Below the pieces are notes generated by a model. The model made no database searches, was not told where the DNA came from, and saw nothing but the letters and a program-made list of their open reading frames with translations. From Polyangia bacterium (GTDB taxonomy: Bacteria > Myxococcota_A > Polyangia > Nannocystales > Nannocystaceae): DNA of 64,000 nucleotides. The number at the start of each line of letters is the position of its first letter. The stretch's first letter is position 1. This document shows positions 17,470-25,695 of the stretch, piece by piece. The position numbers were made by a program, and so were the translations under genes. The DNA lies in assembly GCA_030424595.1 (NCBI GenBank), contig JAUHWG010000002.1:124001-188000 (forward strand), given 5' to 3'.

Positions 17470-17678
17470 AGCGCCGTACATGCGTCCTCGCCACCAAGTA
17501 GGAGCGGCCCGCACCCCACGGAATTACGGGGCCGGGCCGTTGTCAGTCTTGAGGGTGTGCACCCCTGACGAGAACAACCATGATCGAAATTCCCTTGACG
17601 TCAAGCCGGCCGGTAGGTCACGGTTTTGACGTCGCGAGAACGCGACCAGGAGTCAGTCTTGACTGAGCAAAATTTTGA
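17470..17678. other. Gap with palindromes before tRNA-Thr
   Basis: 209 bases without a gene. It contains two perfect dyads: CTTGACGTCAAG near 17593-17604 and TCAGTCTTGACTGA near 17654-17667, the second just downstream of the tRNA-Thr 3' end. Neither has a T-tract that would make a standard terminator on the minus strand. They could be protein-binding sites or processing signals. Confidence 0.45.
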
Positions 17679-17751
17679 AGCCGCTTCCCGGAGTCGAACC
17701 GAGGACCTGCTGGTTACGAATCAGCTGCTCTACCAACTGAGCTAAAGCGGC
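17679..17751 (-). tRNA. tRNA-Thr (CGU)
   Basis: Cloverleaf on the minus strand: acceptor GCCGCTT/AAGCGGC (17745-17751 with 17680-17686), D arm GCTC...GAGC, T arm GGTTCGACTCC, anticodon loop TTCGTAA giving CGU. Discriminator U; no encoded CCA. The last anticodon-stem pair is A31-C39, a mismatch. The 3' end faces the accessory block. Confidence 0.93.
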
Positions 17752-17761
17752 GAGGGCCGGC

Positions 17762-17790
17762 TTTGTACGCCAGCTCTGAGGGCGCGTCAA
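17762..17790 (-). promoter_or_regulatory. Sigma-70 type promoter of tRNA-Thr
   Basis: Minus strand: -35 TTGACG (17785-17790), 17-base spacer, -10 TACAAA (17762-17767). The transcript would start a few bases before the tRNA 5' end at 17751. Confidence 0.7.
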
Positions 17791-17819
17791 GTACCGGTTC
17801 GGCGGGCCGAAGGCTGGGG

Positions 17820-18764
17820 CTAGGGGCGCCAGAGGAAGCCGCGGGAGTGGGGGTCGATATCGTCGGGGACGTGGGCGCTGCCGCCGAGGCGGAGGACGAT
17901 TTCTCCTTGGATCTGGTCGCGGTCGATGAAACCAAGCGCGCGTGAGTCGCAGCAGGCCCCGTCGTCGCGGTTGTCGGCGAGGATCAAGTAGCCGTCGGCG
18001 ACGAGCTCAAGGGGCCCAGGATCGTTCGGGAGGTCCATCCCAGGCCAGCCGACGGCCTGTCCTGGGGTCGAGAGCACGCGATAGCGTCGTCCCTCGATCA
18101 TCTCAAAGGCGGAACCCCGAGCCCGGGGGCGCTCGATCTCGGCCGGAGTCTCGGAGGGATCCGGCCGACCTCGCACGGTCAGCTCGATCACCCCCGAGGG
18201 CTTGTGCTCGACCTCGACGCCGTTGACGGCGAGGCCGTCACGACCGTTGAATGTGACGAGGTCTCCAGGGCGAGCCAGGATCCGCCCGACCCGGAGCGCC
18301 TGTCGCGGCTGCGGCGTCTGGTCGAGACCGCTACGGCGCTGGACCTTCGCCCACTCCTGATCGAGGTCGAGGTCATCGACGTCGATGACCGCGGTGTTGC
18401 GGAGGGCCTCAGCGTTGCCCCTTCGCGCGTCGTAGGAGCGCGCGGAGGGGGAGTCCTGGCCCTCGAGGCTGGGCTCTGCGGAGACGTTGACGAGCTCCGG
18501 CTCAACCTTGGGCTCGGGCTGGTAGATGACGATGTCGCCAGCGTCGAGGCCCCAAGCCCCTCGGGCGAGGACGACATGGTCGCCGTCGAGGAGGGTGGGG
18601 GCCATGCCGTCGCCGTGGATCTCGAGCACGGTCGCGAAGCTCGCCCGAAGGAGGAGCAGAGTCGCGCCGACGATGAGCACGAGCCAGGCTAGCCGCGTCG
18701 AGAGGCTGCGGTCCGAGCGGCGCGGCCGGTCGTAGTCATCATCGTTGCGGAAGAGGCCGAACAT
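17820..18764 (-). CDS. Signal peptidase I-like protein lacking the catalytic Ser and Lys
   Basis: 314 residues, membrane-anchored by a helix at ~25-39, remainder periplasmic. The fold motifs of signal peptidase I are present: GMAPTLLDGDHVVL after the anchor, GRILARPGDLVTF, and the C-terminal LILADNRDDGACCDSRALGFI. But the nucleophile of the SMxPTL motif is Gly53 (HGDGMAPTL), and the general-base Lys of the VKRxxGLPGD motif is also replaced (RVGRILARPGD). An Asp/Glu-rich insert occupies ~80-150. It is therefore likely an inactive homologue with a binding or regulatory role. ATG at 18762-18764 lies inside the 3' end of thiE (26-base overlap), so the two are probably co-transcribed. The upstream extension of the frame is a thiE shadow. 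Confidence 0.82.
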   Translation of the reverse strand: MFGLFRNDDDYDRPRRSDRSLSTRLAWLVLIVGATLLLLRASFATVLEIHGDGMAPTLLDGDHVVLARGAWGLDAGDIVIYQPEPKVEPELVNVSAEPSLEGQDSPSARSYDARRGNAEALRNTAVIDVDDLDLDQEWAKVQRRSGLDQTPQPRQALRVGRILARPGDLVTFNGRDGLAVNGVEVEHKPSGVIELTVRGRPDPSETPAEIERPRARGSAFEMIEGRRYRVLSTPGQAVGWPGMDLPNDPGPLELVADGYLILADNRDDGACCDSRALGFIDRDQIQGEIVLRLGGSAHVPDDIDPHSRGFLWRP

Positions 18765-19455
18765 CTCGCAGGTGGCGGTCGACGATCTGGACCACGCTCG
18801 CGACATCTTCACCAACCCGCGCAGGATCGCCAAAGAAGAGGCCGATCCCCGCGAGGCCCCAGGCGCCCGCGGCAAGACAGGACTCCGCGGTCGTCGGGCC
18901 GACCCCGCCGAGGGCGAAGATCCGCGCCTGCGGTCCTGAGGACCAGGCGCGGAGCACCCCGAGACCGGCGGCGGTCTTGAGGCGACCGGCCTGTACCGTC
19001 GTAGGGGGGAAGACCGGCGCGACGCAGGTGTAGTCGACCGGCCCGTGTGCCGTCGGAGCGCCATGGCAGGAGCGGCCCAGCCATCCAGGCCCCAAGGAGC
19101 GCCGCAGCTCCTGGAGCTGCGCAGACGTAGGATCGCCCCGGAGCTGTACGCCGCAGATCGGGGCGCCCGTGCGCTGGCGAAGACCCGCAGCTCCGCCGAT
19201 CCGTGCGAGGTGACCGAGCTCTGCGGGCCCGAGGGAGAGGAGCAGGGGGATACGCTCCGCGGTGCAGCGCTCCGCGACGCCGCGAAGACGCCCCTCGCGG
19301 ATCATCGACGCGAGCTCGCGGAGCGGAGCCCCGGGGTGGCGGAGGAGCACGGCGACGCCGTAGGCCGAGGCGGAGGCCCACGCGTCGACGATCGACGGGT
19401 TGATCGCGCCCTCTGGCGGGGTGATCGCCAAGAGGCGAAAGGGGGGCTCGACCAA
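18739..19455 (-). CDS. thiE: Thiamine-phosphate synthase ThiE-like
   Basis: 238 residues. Joins the thiazole and pyrimidine moieties to give thiamine phosphate. TIM-barrel signatures: LRHPGAPLRELASM, GAPICGVQLRGD, the GRSCHG motif corresponding to GxSxH, VDYTCVAPVFPPTT (the DYxxxGPxFPTxTK region) and the phosphate-binding IFALGGVGP and GLAGIGLFF. TTG start at 19453-19455, 10 bases after thiG; the overlapping plus-strand frames are shadows. Some motif residues deviate from E. coli ThiE, but the operon context makes this assignment safe. Confidence 0.83.
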   Translation of the reverse strand: MVEPPFRLLAITPPEGAINPSIVDAWASASAYGVAVLLRHPGAPLRELASMIREGRLRGVAERCTAERIPLLLSLGPAELGHLARIGGAAGLRQRTGAPICGVQLRGDPTSAQLQELRRSLGPGWLGRSCHGAPTAHGPVDYTCVAPVFPPTTVQAGRLKTAAGLGVLRAWSSGPQARIFALGGVGPTTAESCLAAGAWGLAGIGLFFGDPARVGEDVASVVQIVDRHLRDVRPLPQR

Positions 19456-19465
19456 CGACCGACGC

Positions 19466-20242
19466 CTACTCGATGAGCCCGCCGGTGGGGCTCGACGCGT
19501 TGGCGTAGGCGCGGATCGGCATCCTGCCTGCCTGGTAGGCCAGGCGACCGGCGATGACCCCGAGGCGCATCGCCTCCGCCATCATGATCGGGTCGTCCGC
19601 CTTGGCGATCGCAGTGTTCATCAGCACTCCGTCGCAGCCGAGCTCCATCGCCACGGTCGCATCGCTCGCGGTCCCGACCCCAGCGTCGACGATCACCGGC
19701 ACGTTCGCCTGCTCGATGATCAGGCGGATGTTGTGGCGGTTGCGGATCCCGAGGCCGCTGCCGATCGGAGCCGCGAGGGGCATGACCGCAGCGCACCCGA
19801 GCGCCTCGAGCTTGCGGCAGACGACCGGGTCGTCGGTGCAATAGGGCAAGACGGTGAAGCCCTCGTGGAGGAGGATCTTCGCCGCCTTGAGGGTCTCCTC
19901 GTTGTCGGGGAAGAGGGTCTTCGGGTCGCCGATGACCTCGAGCTTGACGATGTCCGCGATCCCGAGCTCCCGGGCGAGGCGGAGGGTCCGCACCGCATCG
20001 TCCGCCGAGTAGCAGCCGGCGGTGTTCGGCAGGAGGGTGTAGCGATCGCGATCGATCCAGCTGAGGAGGTTGTCCTTCGCCTTGAGGTCGACGCGGCGCA
20101 GAGCGACCGTGACGATCTCAGCTCCGCTCGCGTCGAGCGCGGCTTTGGTCTCCTCCGCGTCCGCGTACTTGCCAGTGCCGACGATCAGGCGCGAACGAAG
20201 GGTACGACCGGCCAGGGTCCAGGTATCGGTGTGTGCGTTCAA
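19466..20242 (-). CDS. thiG: Thiazole synthase ThiG
   Basis: 258 residues, full length for the family. Forms thiazole phosphate from deoxyxylulose phosphate, dehydroglycine and ThiS thiocarboxylate. Family motifs: [10 protein letters not shown] near the start, [93 protein letters not shown] and [13 protein letters not shown]. Start is TTG at 20240-20242 with a strong GGAGG 6 bases upstream; there is no suitable ATG. It follows thiS by two bases. Confidence 0.96.
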   Translation of the reverse strand: MNAHTDTWTLAGRTLRSRLIVGTGKYADAEETKAALDASGAEIVTVALRRVDLKAKDNLLSWIDRDRYTLLPNTAGCYSADDAVRTLRLARELGIADIVKLEVIGDPKTLFPDNEETLKAAKILLHEGFTVLPYCTDDPVVCRKLEALGCAAVMPLAAPIGSGLGIRNRHNIRLIIEQANVPVIVDAGVGTASDATVAMELGCDGVLMNTAIAKADDPIMMAEAMRLGVIAGRLAYQAGRMPIRAYANASSPTGGLIE

Positions 20243-20244
20243 GA

Positions 20245-20448
20245 CTAGCCTCCGCCCACGAAGGTGACGATCTCGAGACGATCGCCATCATCGACGAGCG
20301 CCTCTCCATGCTCGGCGCGGGGGACGATCTCACGGTTTCGCTCGACCGCGACCAAGCGCGCCTCGAGACCTAGTTCAGAGATCAACTCGGCGACCGTCAT
20401 CGGCGCGCGGAGTTGACGGGGCTCGCCGTTGAGCACGATCGTGGGCAC
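20245..20448 (-). CDS. thiS: Sulfur carrier protein ThiS
   Basis: 67-residue ubiquitin-like sulfur carrier for thiazole synthesis, activated as a C-terminal thiocarboxylate. Begins with [12 protein letters not shown], then [10 protein letters not shown], and ends in the required Gly-Gly tail (EIVTFVGGG). GTG at 20446-20448 chosen because AGGG lies 8 bases upstream; the frame has further GTG/ATG codons upstream that would add an unrelated extension. First gene of thiS-thiG-thiE. I looked for a TPP riboswitch in the upstream minus strand and did not see the conserved core. Confidence 0.9.
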   Translation of the reverse strand: MPTIVLNGEPRQLRAPMTVAELISELGLEARLVAVERNREIVPRAEHGEALVDDGDRLEIVTFVGGG

Positions 20449-20674
20449 GGGGCGCACCCTACACAATCGCCGCCCGCGGCTAAAGCCGGGGTGAGGAGGG
20501 GCGGAGCTGGCCAGAGGGTGCCCGGGCGCACAGTTTATCGAGCGCATTTTCCGCGCGTGAAGCCTGGATCACACCGTTGTCATTCCTCGTCAGGTGTTGG
20601 CTTTGTGCAACAGGGCCCTAGAGGCGGCCCAAGGGTCACCTAACGACCACAATTCAATGATTTCATGACCATTG

Positions 20675-20688
20675 GTGATCGCGAGCAC
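20675..20688. promoter_or_regulatory. Possible operator near the Crp-family gene
   Basis: GTGATCGCGAGCAC is a near-palindrome of form GTG-N8-CAC about 40 bases before the chosen start of the Crp/Fnr regulator. It resembles a Crp-type half-site arrangement and might be an autoregulatory site, but this rests on shape alone. Confidence 0.25.
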
Positions 20689-20728
20689 ATTATCGAGTTT
20701 GGCACGGTCCCTGCTTGTGTATGCAGAC

Positions 20729-21454
20729 ATGGCTTCATCTGACACCCGTCGTCCCACGATTCCCCTTGAGCGCATGGAGACCACGGAGGTCCTGAGCTGT
20801 GTTGAGCCCTTCGTCGCCGCTCGACCCCCAGAGATCGAAGTGCTCGCCGCGGCGGCGGTCCGACTCCGCAAGCCCGCCGGCGCGCCCGTCCTGAGCGAGG
20901 GGCAAGCCTCCGACGCGATCTACATCGTCCTCCGCGGTCGCGTGAACCTCGTCCGCGTCGCCGACGGCGGTCGCGATCTGATCCTCAGCGCCCTAGGCCC
21001 TGGCGACGCCTTCGGCGAGGTCTGTGCGTACGGCGGATCCGCCATGTCGACCTCAGCGATCGCCGCGGTCCACACCGAGCTGCTGCGGGTCCCCGCGGAG
21101 AATGTCATCGAGCACCTCCGCCGCGAGCCCGAGACGATGATGCGGATGATGCGGCTTCAGCACGAGCGTCTCCGGGAGATCGAGTCGGTCGCCAGCGGCC
21201 TCGCCCTCTGCGACGTCGAGGAGCGCCTCCGTCGGACACTCGCCCGACTCGCGACCCGTCAGGGCCGCCGCGTCAGCGCCTCGGACGGCTGGATCCTCGC
21301 CCCCGTGCCGACCCAATCAGAGCTCGCCCGCATGGTCGGCTCCTGCCGCGAGACGGTCTCGCGGACCCTCAGCGCGATGGCCCGCAGCGGCCTCGTCACC
21401 GCCAGCGGTCGGCGGATGATCCTCACCGACGATCTGATCAGCCAGTACAGCTGA
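20729..21454 (+). CDS. Crp/Fnr-family transcriptional regulator
   Basis: 241 residues. N-terminal cyclic-nucleotide-binding fold (ILSEGQASDAIYIVLRGRVN at ~60-80, ILSALGPGDAFGEVCAYGG), a dimer helix, and a C-terminal winged helix-turn-helix (PTQSELARMVGSCRETVSRT, typical Crp recognition helix). No N-terminal Cys cluster, so not an Fe-S Fnr. The signalling ligand is unknown. ATG at 20729 (MASSDTRRP) is a reasonable start; ATG at 20774 is an alternative and neither has a strong ribosome site. Followed by a hairpin at 21486-21514, so it is probably monocistronic. Confidence 0.9.
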   Translation: MASSDTRRPTIPLERMETTEVLSCVEPFVAARPPEIEVLAAAAVRLRKPAGAPVLSEGQASDAIYIVLRGRVNLVRVADGGRDLILSALGPGDAFGEVCAYGGSAMSTSAIAAVHTELLRVPAENVIEHLRREPETMMRMMRLQHERLREIESVASGLALCDVEERLRRTLARLATRQGRRVSASDGWILAPVPTQSELARMVGSCRETVSRTLSAMARSGLVTASGRRMILTDDLISQYS

Positions 21455-21485
21455 GACTTCAGCGAAGCCGACCTCGCGAGGCAGG

Positions 21486-21514
21486 TGCCGGCCATCGGAA
21501 TCGATGGGCCGGCA
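21486..21514 (+). terminator. Hairpin between the Crp-family gene and alr
   Basis: Stem TGCCGGCCATCG / CGATGGGCCGGCA with one bulged base and a 4-base loop, 31 bases after the regulator stop. No U-tract, so its strength as a terminator is uncertain. Confidence 0.45.
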
Positions 21515-21566
21515 TCGCCGTTCTCGCCGCATGGATCCCCAGAGCGCCCGTGCTAAGGTCCGGCCG

Positions 21567-22739
21567 ATGCGCTACTCCGGCCACGAACGCCGCAGCGGTG
21601 ACCGGCGACAGCAGGCCCTCAGCATCTCGGTTCGGCCGACCTACGCCCGGATCGACACCTCCTCCCTGGTCCACAACCTCAAGGTCGTCCGTGAGCTCGT
21701 CGGCGACCGCGTACGCGTCCTCGCGGTCGTCAAGGCGAACGGGTACGGTCACGGCGCGATCCAGGCCGCGCAGGCCTTCGTCGAGGCAGGGGCGTGGGGC
21801 CTCGCGGTCTCCCTCGTCGAGGAGGGGGTCGAGCTCCGCCAGGGGGGGATCACAGCGCCGGTGCTCGTCCTGGGCGGAGTGCACCCCGGCTCGGAGGACG
21901 TGATCGTCCATCGCAGCTTGACGCCGGTCGTCTGGGCCCGGGAGCACCTCCAGCGGCTGGCCTCCGCGGTTCACCGTAGCGGGGCGTTGCCCCTCGGCGT
22001 CCACCTCAAGGTCGACACCGGCATGTCACGCCTCGGCCTCCTGGTCGACGAGCTCCCGGCGCTGATGGACTTCTTTTGCGGTGAGGAGGGAGCGCACCTC
22101 CAGATCGAGGGGTGCATGACCCACCTCGCCTGCGCCGATGAGGCCGACGATCAGACCAGCCCCACGCAGCTCCGGATCTTCCGCGAGGCCCTCGGGACCC
22201 TCTCCGGGCGCGGGTTCCACCCGGAGCTCAAGCACGTCTGCAACAGCGCTGGTGTGTTCCGCTACCCCGACGCGCACTTCGACATGGTCCGCCCTGGGAT
22301 CGCGATCTACGGCGCAGCGTCCAGCCGCGAGGTCCAACTGCAGGGCCTCAAGATGGCGATGAGCGTGCACAGCCGGATCCTCGGGATCCGTGAGCTACCG
22401 GCCGGCGCCCGCGTCTCCTACGGTCATACCGAGGAGCTTGTCCGACCCTCCCGCCTGGGTATTGTGCCGGTCGGCTATGCCGACGGATATCCGCGGCGGA
22501 TGAGCGGTCGAGCGGAGGTCTTGGTCCGAGGCCATCGCTGTCGGGTGATCGGCAACATCACGATGGACACGTCGATGATCGACGTGACGGACCTCCCGGA
22601 CGCGCGTGAGGGGGAGCGGGTGACGCTCCTCGGGACCCAGGGGCGACAGGTCTTGACGACCCATGAGCTCGCAGAGTGGGCCGCCCAGATCCCCTACGAG
22701 ATCATGTGCGGCATCTCCAAGCGGATCCCGCGACGCTGA
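21567..22739 (+). CDS. alr: Alanine racemase
   Basis: 390 residues, standard length. PLP enzyme that makes D-alanine for peptidoglycan. PLP lysine is K56 in VVKANGYGHG; the second catalytic residue is Y285 in VSYGHTEE; HLKVDTGMSRLG and MVRPGIAIYGA are also present, as is VGYADGYPR. ATG at 21567 has AAGG 9 bases upstream; the in-frame ATG at 21504 would add an unlikely Arg-rich leader. It converges on a lipoprotein gene with only 11 bases between the stops. Confidence 0.96.
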   Translation: MRYSGHERRSGDRRQQALSISVRPTYARIDTSSLVHNLKVVRELVGDRVRVLAVVKANGYGHGAIQAAQAFVEAGAWGLAVSLVEEGVELRQGGITAPVLVLGGVHPGSEDVIVHRSLTPVVWAREHLQRLASAVHRSGALPLGVHLKVDTGMSRLGLLVDELPALMDFFCGEEGAHLQIEGCMTHLACADEADDQTSPTQLRIFREALGTLSGRGFHPELKHVCNSAGVFRYPDAHFDMVRPGIAIYGAASSREVQLQGLKMAMSVHSRILGIRELPAGARVSYGHTEELVRPSRLGIVPVGYADGYPRRMSGRAEVLVRGHRCRVIGNITMDTSMIDVTDLPDAREGERVTLLGTQGRQVLTTHELAEWAAQIPYEIMCGISKRIPRR

Positions 22740-22750
22740 GGCCGGACCCG

Positions 22751-23857
22751 CTAGTCCGCGGCGCTCGCAGCCTCGCCCTCAGCTCCAGCCTCGCCCTCCG
22801 CAGCTCCGCTCTCGCCCTCCGCAGCGGGAGTGCAGTCATCGGGGCCGACGTAGTCCGGATCGCAGGGATCGCTGATCGACTGGACCTCGTCCGCCGCCAC
22901 GCAGTCCTCCGCGCCGACGTAGTCCGGATCGCAGGGATCGTTGATCGATTGGACCTGGCGGTCGTCACCCGCAGGGCTGACTGCGAGGCGCTCCCCCTTG
23001 GTCCAGTCGACGTTGATCTTGATGAAGGTGGTCGAGTTGCCGGTGTCGAACTCGGTGATCTCCCCCTTGGTGCTGACGAGGTACGAGCCGCTCGTGGAGA
23101 AGAGCGAGGTGGCCTTGCTCTCCTTCTTGTTCTCGTGGCTGCCCTCCTTGGTCGTCGTGACGGAGCGCTCCTTCTCGGTGATCTCGAGCTTGGCTATCTC
23201 CTCCTCCTGCTCGTTGCGGAAGAAGCCCGCGACCTTGGTGTTCACAGTCCCTGTGGTGTAGACGCCGAGCTTGCCCTCACGGCCGCGCTTCTTCTCGTCG
23301 TCCCAGGTCTCGCCGATCTTGAGCGGCCGCTCTGGAACCGTCAGGAACGCGGTCTCGAGGACGTCGAGCACGCCGGTGAGAACGATCCGCAGCTCCATCG
23401 GGATCGAGTCGGGGATCGGCGGACGGTAGAGGACCTTCCCGTCGTTGCCGACGTGGAAGTCGACCTCGAGCCCCTGGAGCGCCGCCGTCGCGGACTGCGT
23501 GAACTCGTTCAGGCTGAAGGGCGTGCCGGCCGGGAGCGACCACTTGAGGTCGATGTTCTTGAAGCGGGCGATGACCTTGTTGCCCCCGCCCTCAGCGGGG
23601 CCGGCGACGGTGAGGTCAACGTCAAAGGCGAGCGAGCGGGTCATGCTCGATCCGCTGAGCGCGTCGCGGACCGTCTCGCTGCGGCGCACATGCCCGGCGT
23701 AGGTCTGCCCAGCCTGCAGATCGTAGCTGAGTCGGATCCCCTCCGCAGGGGCCTCGATCTTCGTCATCTTCGGGCCTGAGGAGCAGGCTCCGCCCGCGAT
23801 ACCGGCGAGGGCGAGGGCGACGAGGGCAGCTCGGAGCGGTCGGACAAGACGCGACAT
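22751..23857 (-). CDS. Lipoprotein with duplicated DPCDPDYVG cysteine motif
   Basis: 368-residue exported lipoprotein of unknown function. Signal peptide with lipobox LAGIAGGAC near residue 25. The body is beta-rich, with long strands (IRLSYDLQAGQTYAGHVRR, RSLAFDVDLTVAG), and resembles bacterial DUF6263-type all-beta lipoproteins in general look; I cannot name the family. Near the C-terminus the motif SINDPCDPDYVGAEDC is repeated as SISDPCDPDYVGPDDC, then an Ala/Glu/Gly tail. ATG start at 23855-23857. Confidence 0.75.
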   Translation of the reverse strand: MSRLVRPLRAALVALALAGIAGGACSSGPKMTKIEAPAEGIRLSYDLQAGQTYAGHVRRSETVRDALSGSSMTRSLAFDVDLTVAGPAEGGGNKVIARFKNIDLKWSLPAGTPFSLNEFTQSATAALQGLEVDFHVGNDGKVLYRPPIPDSIPMELRIVLTGVLDVLETAFLTVPERPLKIGETWDDEKKRGREGKLGVYTTGTVNTKVAGFFRNEQEEEIAKLEITEKERSVTTTKEGSHENKKESKATSLFSTSGSYLVSTKGEITEFDTGNSTTFIKINVDWTKGERLAVSPAGDDRQVQSINDPCDPDYVGAEDCVAADEVQSISDPCDPDYVGPDDCTPAAEGESGAAEGEAGAEGEAASAAD

Positions 23858-23921
23858 GGCGGGAGGGTACGCAAAGCCGCCGTGGTCGACAAGATGATCG
23901 GCTTCGCCGACACGCGGTCTC

Positions 23922-24034
23922 CCGAGAGCCAGTCCGAGAGCCAGTCCGAGAGCCAGAGAGCCCGAGCCAGTCCGAGAGCCAGTCCGAGAGCCAGTCCGAG
24001 AGTCCGAGAGCCAGTCCGAGAGCTAGTCCGGGAG
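23922..24034. repeat. 12-bp tandem repeat starting at the stop codon of the transpeptidase gene
   Basis: Minus-strand unit CTCTCGGACTGG, about nine imperfect copies. The first copy, CTCCCGGACTAG, ends with the stop codon of the L,D-transpeptidase gene (TAG at 24025-24023), where other copies have TGG. The array fills most of the gap to the lipoprotein gene. Confidence 0.9.
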
Positions 24035-25546
24035 TTCGACCTCGGGATCGATCATCGACTCCGGATCCAGGGAGTCAGCGGGCTGAATCGGCGCGTCAGC
24101 GTCCGGTGCATGGGCGAGGGCTGCCTCGCCCGACGAGTCGTTCGCCTCAGAGCTCCGGGCCTTCTCACGCCGGGCCTCGGCCTCCTCCAGCTTGCGCCGC
24201 TCAGCCTCTCGATCGGGGGGCCCCACCGGCCGCTCCTGGATGAACGCCTCGTTCTCCGGGAGCCCCGAGTCACGGACATGGACCGTCACGCTCCGATCCA
24301 GATCCCCCGGGAGGTAGCCGGTCCAACCCTCGGGGAGGGGCGGAGAGACCCAGTCGAAGACCCAGCGGGCGTCCTTCGGCGCCAGGTTGACACAGCCGTG
24401 GCTCCGCCGCTGACCGAAGCGATCGTGCCAATAGGCGCCGTGGATCGCGTTGTGCCCCTGGAAGAGGAGCACCCAGGGGACGTGCTCGACCATGTAGGGG
24501 TTGTCCTCGTAACCCTGGTTGCCCATGGTCATGCTCGCGACCTTGGCCCAGATCGGGTAATTGCCGCGGGGGGTCGGCGAGCCTCGACCGCTCGAGACCA
24601 TCGTCGCGAAGACCGGCGTATCGCCCCTGTAGGCGACCAGGACCTGCTCCCCGACGTCGACGTCGATCCACTGATCGTTGCCGCGGGCGCGCTGCTCCGG
24701 GCGGATAACGTCGGACGGAGGGGCGAGGATGATGACCGCGTTGACCCGCGATGCCTCGACCCAACGGTCCTCCCCGATCGGCCACCAGCGGCCCTCGTCG
24801 TTGGTCAAGGCTTCGCCTGTCAGGGCGACTCGTCGCCGGTAGGGGAGCTTCTCCAGGGGCTCGACGCTCTCCTTGGTCGGGCCGGCGTAGACCGGGGTCT
24901 TGTCGCGGCCGATCCAGCCGAAGGCTGGCCCGGGTCCGACCTCTCCGGTGATCGCCACGCCCGACCACTGCGACCCCTTGCCCATCCAGCCGAGGTGCTC
25001 CTTGGGTACGAGCTTGCCGTCGACCGTCTCGAGATAGGCCACCCCGTCGATGTCCTTGGTGCGCCCGGCGGCGAGGCTCATCCCCGAGGTCAGCGTCCGA
25101 CTCGGGCTCGCGCTCCGGACCTCCTCGTCGTTGCCGTACATCGGCACGCCGTCTTCGCGGACGAGCACGTAGTCGTAGGGGAGGGTGCGCTCACCCTCGA
25201 CCTGGAGGGCGCGGCCGGTCCCGGGGGGCTCACGGCTGGGCTTGACGTGACGCGAGCAGACGAAGCCGTAGGGATGAACGGCGTACCAGGGCTTGCCCTC
25301 ACAGCCGGCCTTGTCGCGGCTCTCGACGGTCCCGCGGACGACGAGCCGAGTGCCGGAGCCGAGCGTCGCCAGACGTCCACGCGGGACCCAGGGCCGCGAA
25401 CGGATCACCGTCTCCGACCAGCGCGTCTCGATGAACTTCACATCGGTCGGCTCGATCGTGATCGTCGCGGCGTCCTCACCGAGGGGCTCAAGCTGTCCTA
25501 AGGAACCTAGAGCAGCGATGAGAGAGAGTGCAGCAGAGAGCGACAC
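24023..25546 (-). CDS. L,D-transpeptidase (YkuD family)
   Basis: 507 residues, exported (hydrophobic N-terminus MSLSAALSLIAALGSLG). Acts in the periplasm on peptidoglycan, forming 3-3 cross-links or attaching proteins. The YkuD domain (~290-420) has VLVAYRGDTPVFATMVSSGR, GNYPIWAKV and the active site IHGAYWHDRFG...RRSHGCVNLAP with catalytic Cys385 and the His before Gly. Residues 30-270 are probably SH3-like substrate-binding segments. The C-terminal ~80 residues are charged and low-complexity. The stop codon is embedded in a 12-bp tandem repeat. Confidence 0.92.
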   Translation of the reverse strand: MSLSAALSLIAALGSLGQLEPLGEDAATITIEPTDVKFIETRWSETVIRSRPWVPRGRLATLGSGTRLVVRGTVESRDKAGCEGKPWYAVHPYGFVCSRHVKPSREPPGTGRALQVEGERTLPYDYVLVREDGVPMYGNDEEVRSASPSRTLTSGMSLAAGRTKDIDGVAYLETVDGKLVPKEHLGWMGKGSQWSGVAITGEVGPGPAFGWIGRDKTPVYAGPTKESVEPLEKLPYRRRVALTGEALTNDEGRWWPIGEDRWVEASRVNAVIILAPPSDVIRPEQRARGNDQWIDVDVGEQVLVAYRGDTPVFATMVSSGRGSPTPRGNYPIWAKVASMTMGNQGYEDNPYMVEHVPWVLLFQGHNAIHGAYWHDRFGQRRSHGCVNLAPKDARWVFDWVSPPLPEGWTGYLPGDLDRSVTVHVRDSGLPENEAFIQERPVGPPDREAERRKLEEAEARREKARSSEANDSSGEAALAHAPDADAPIQPADSLDPESMIDPEVELPD

Positions 25547-25640
25547 GGGGACCTACCGTAGCAAAGCGCGAAAGGGGTTCACAGCCACCAACGCGGGAGG
25601 GCAGCGCCTTCTTCCCGGAGGCGTCCTTCGGGCTCACCCA

Positions 25641-25695
25641 GCTCAGCCCAGAGCAGAGCAGACCCGAGCAGACCAGACCAGACTAGACTAGACTA
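25641..25695. repeat. 5-bp tandem repeat containing the stop codon of the radical SAM gene
   Basis: Eleven 5-base units of consensus GACCA/GAGCA on the plus strand, the last three GACTA. In minus orientation the final unit TCTAG holds the TAG stop (25693-25695) of the radical SAM gene and the others run downstream of it. Confidence 0.88.

Noticed and set aside
12544..17751. tRNA-Thr 3' end as an attachment site for the accessory block
   Set aside because: I looked for a second copy of the tRNA 3' end on the far side of the block and saw none, and there is no integrase.
20449..20728. TPP riboswitch before thiS
   Set aside because: The conserved core and closing stems of a THI element are not visible on the minus strand.
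23882..25501. 539-codon plus-strand frame
   Set aside because: It is the shadow of the L,D-transpeptidase gene, which has intact active-site motifs.
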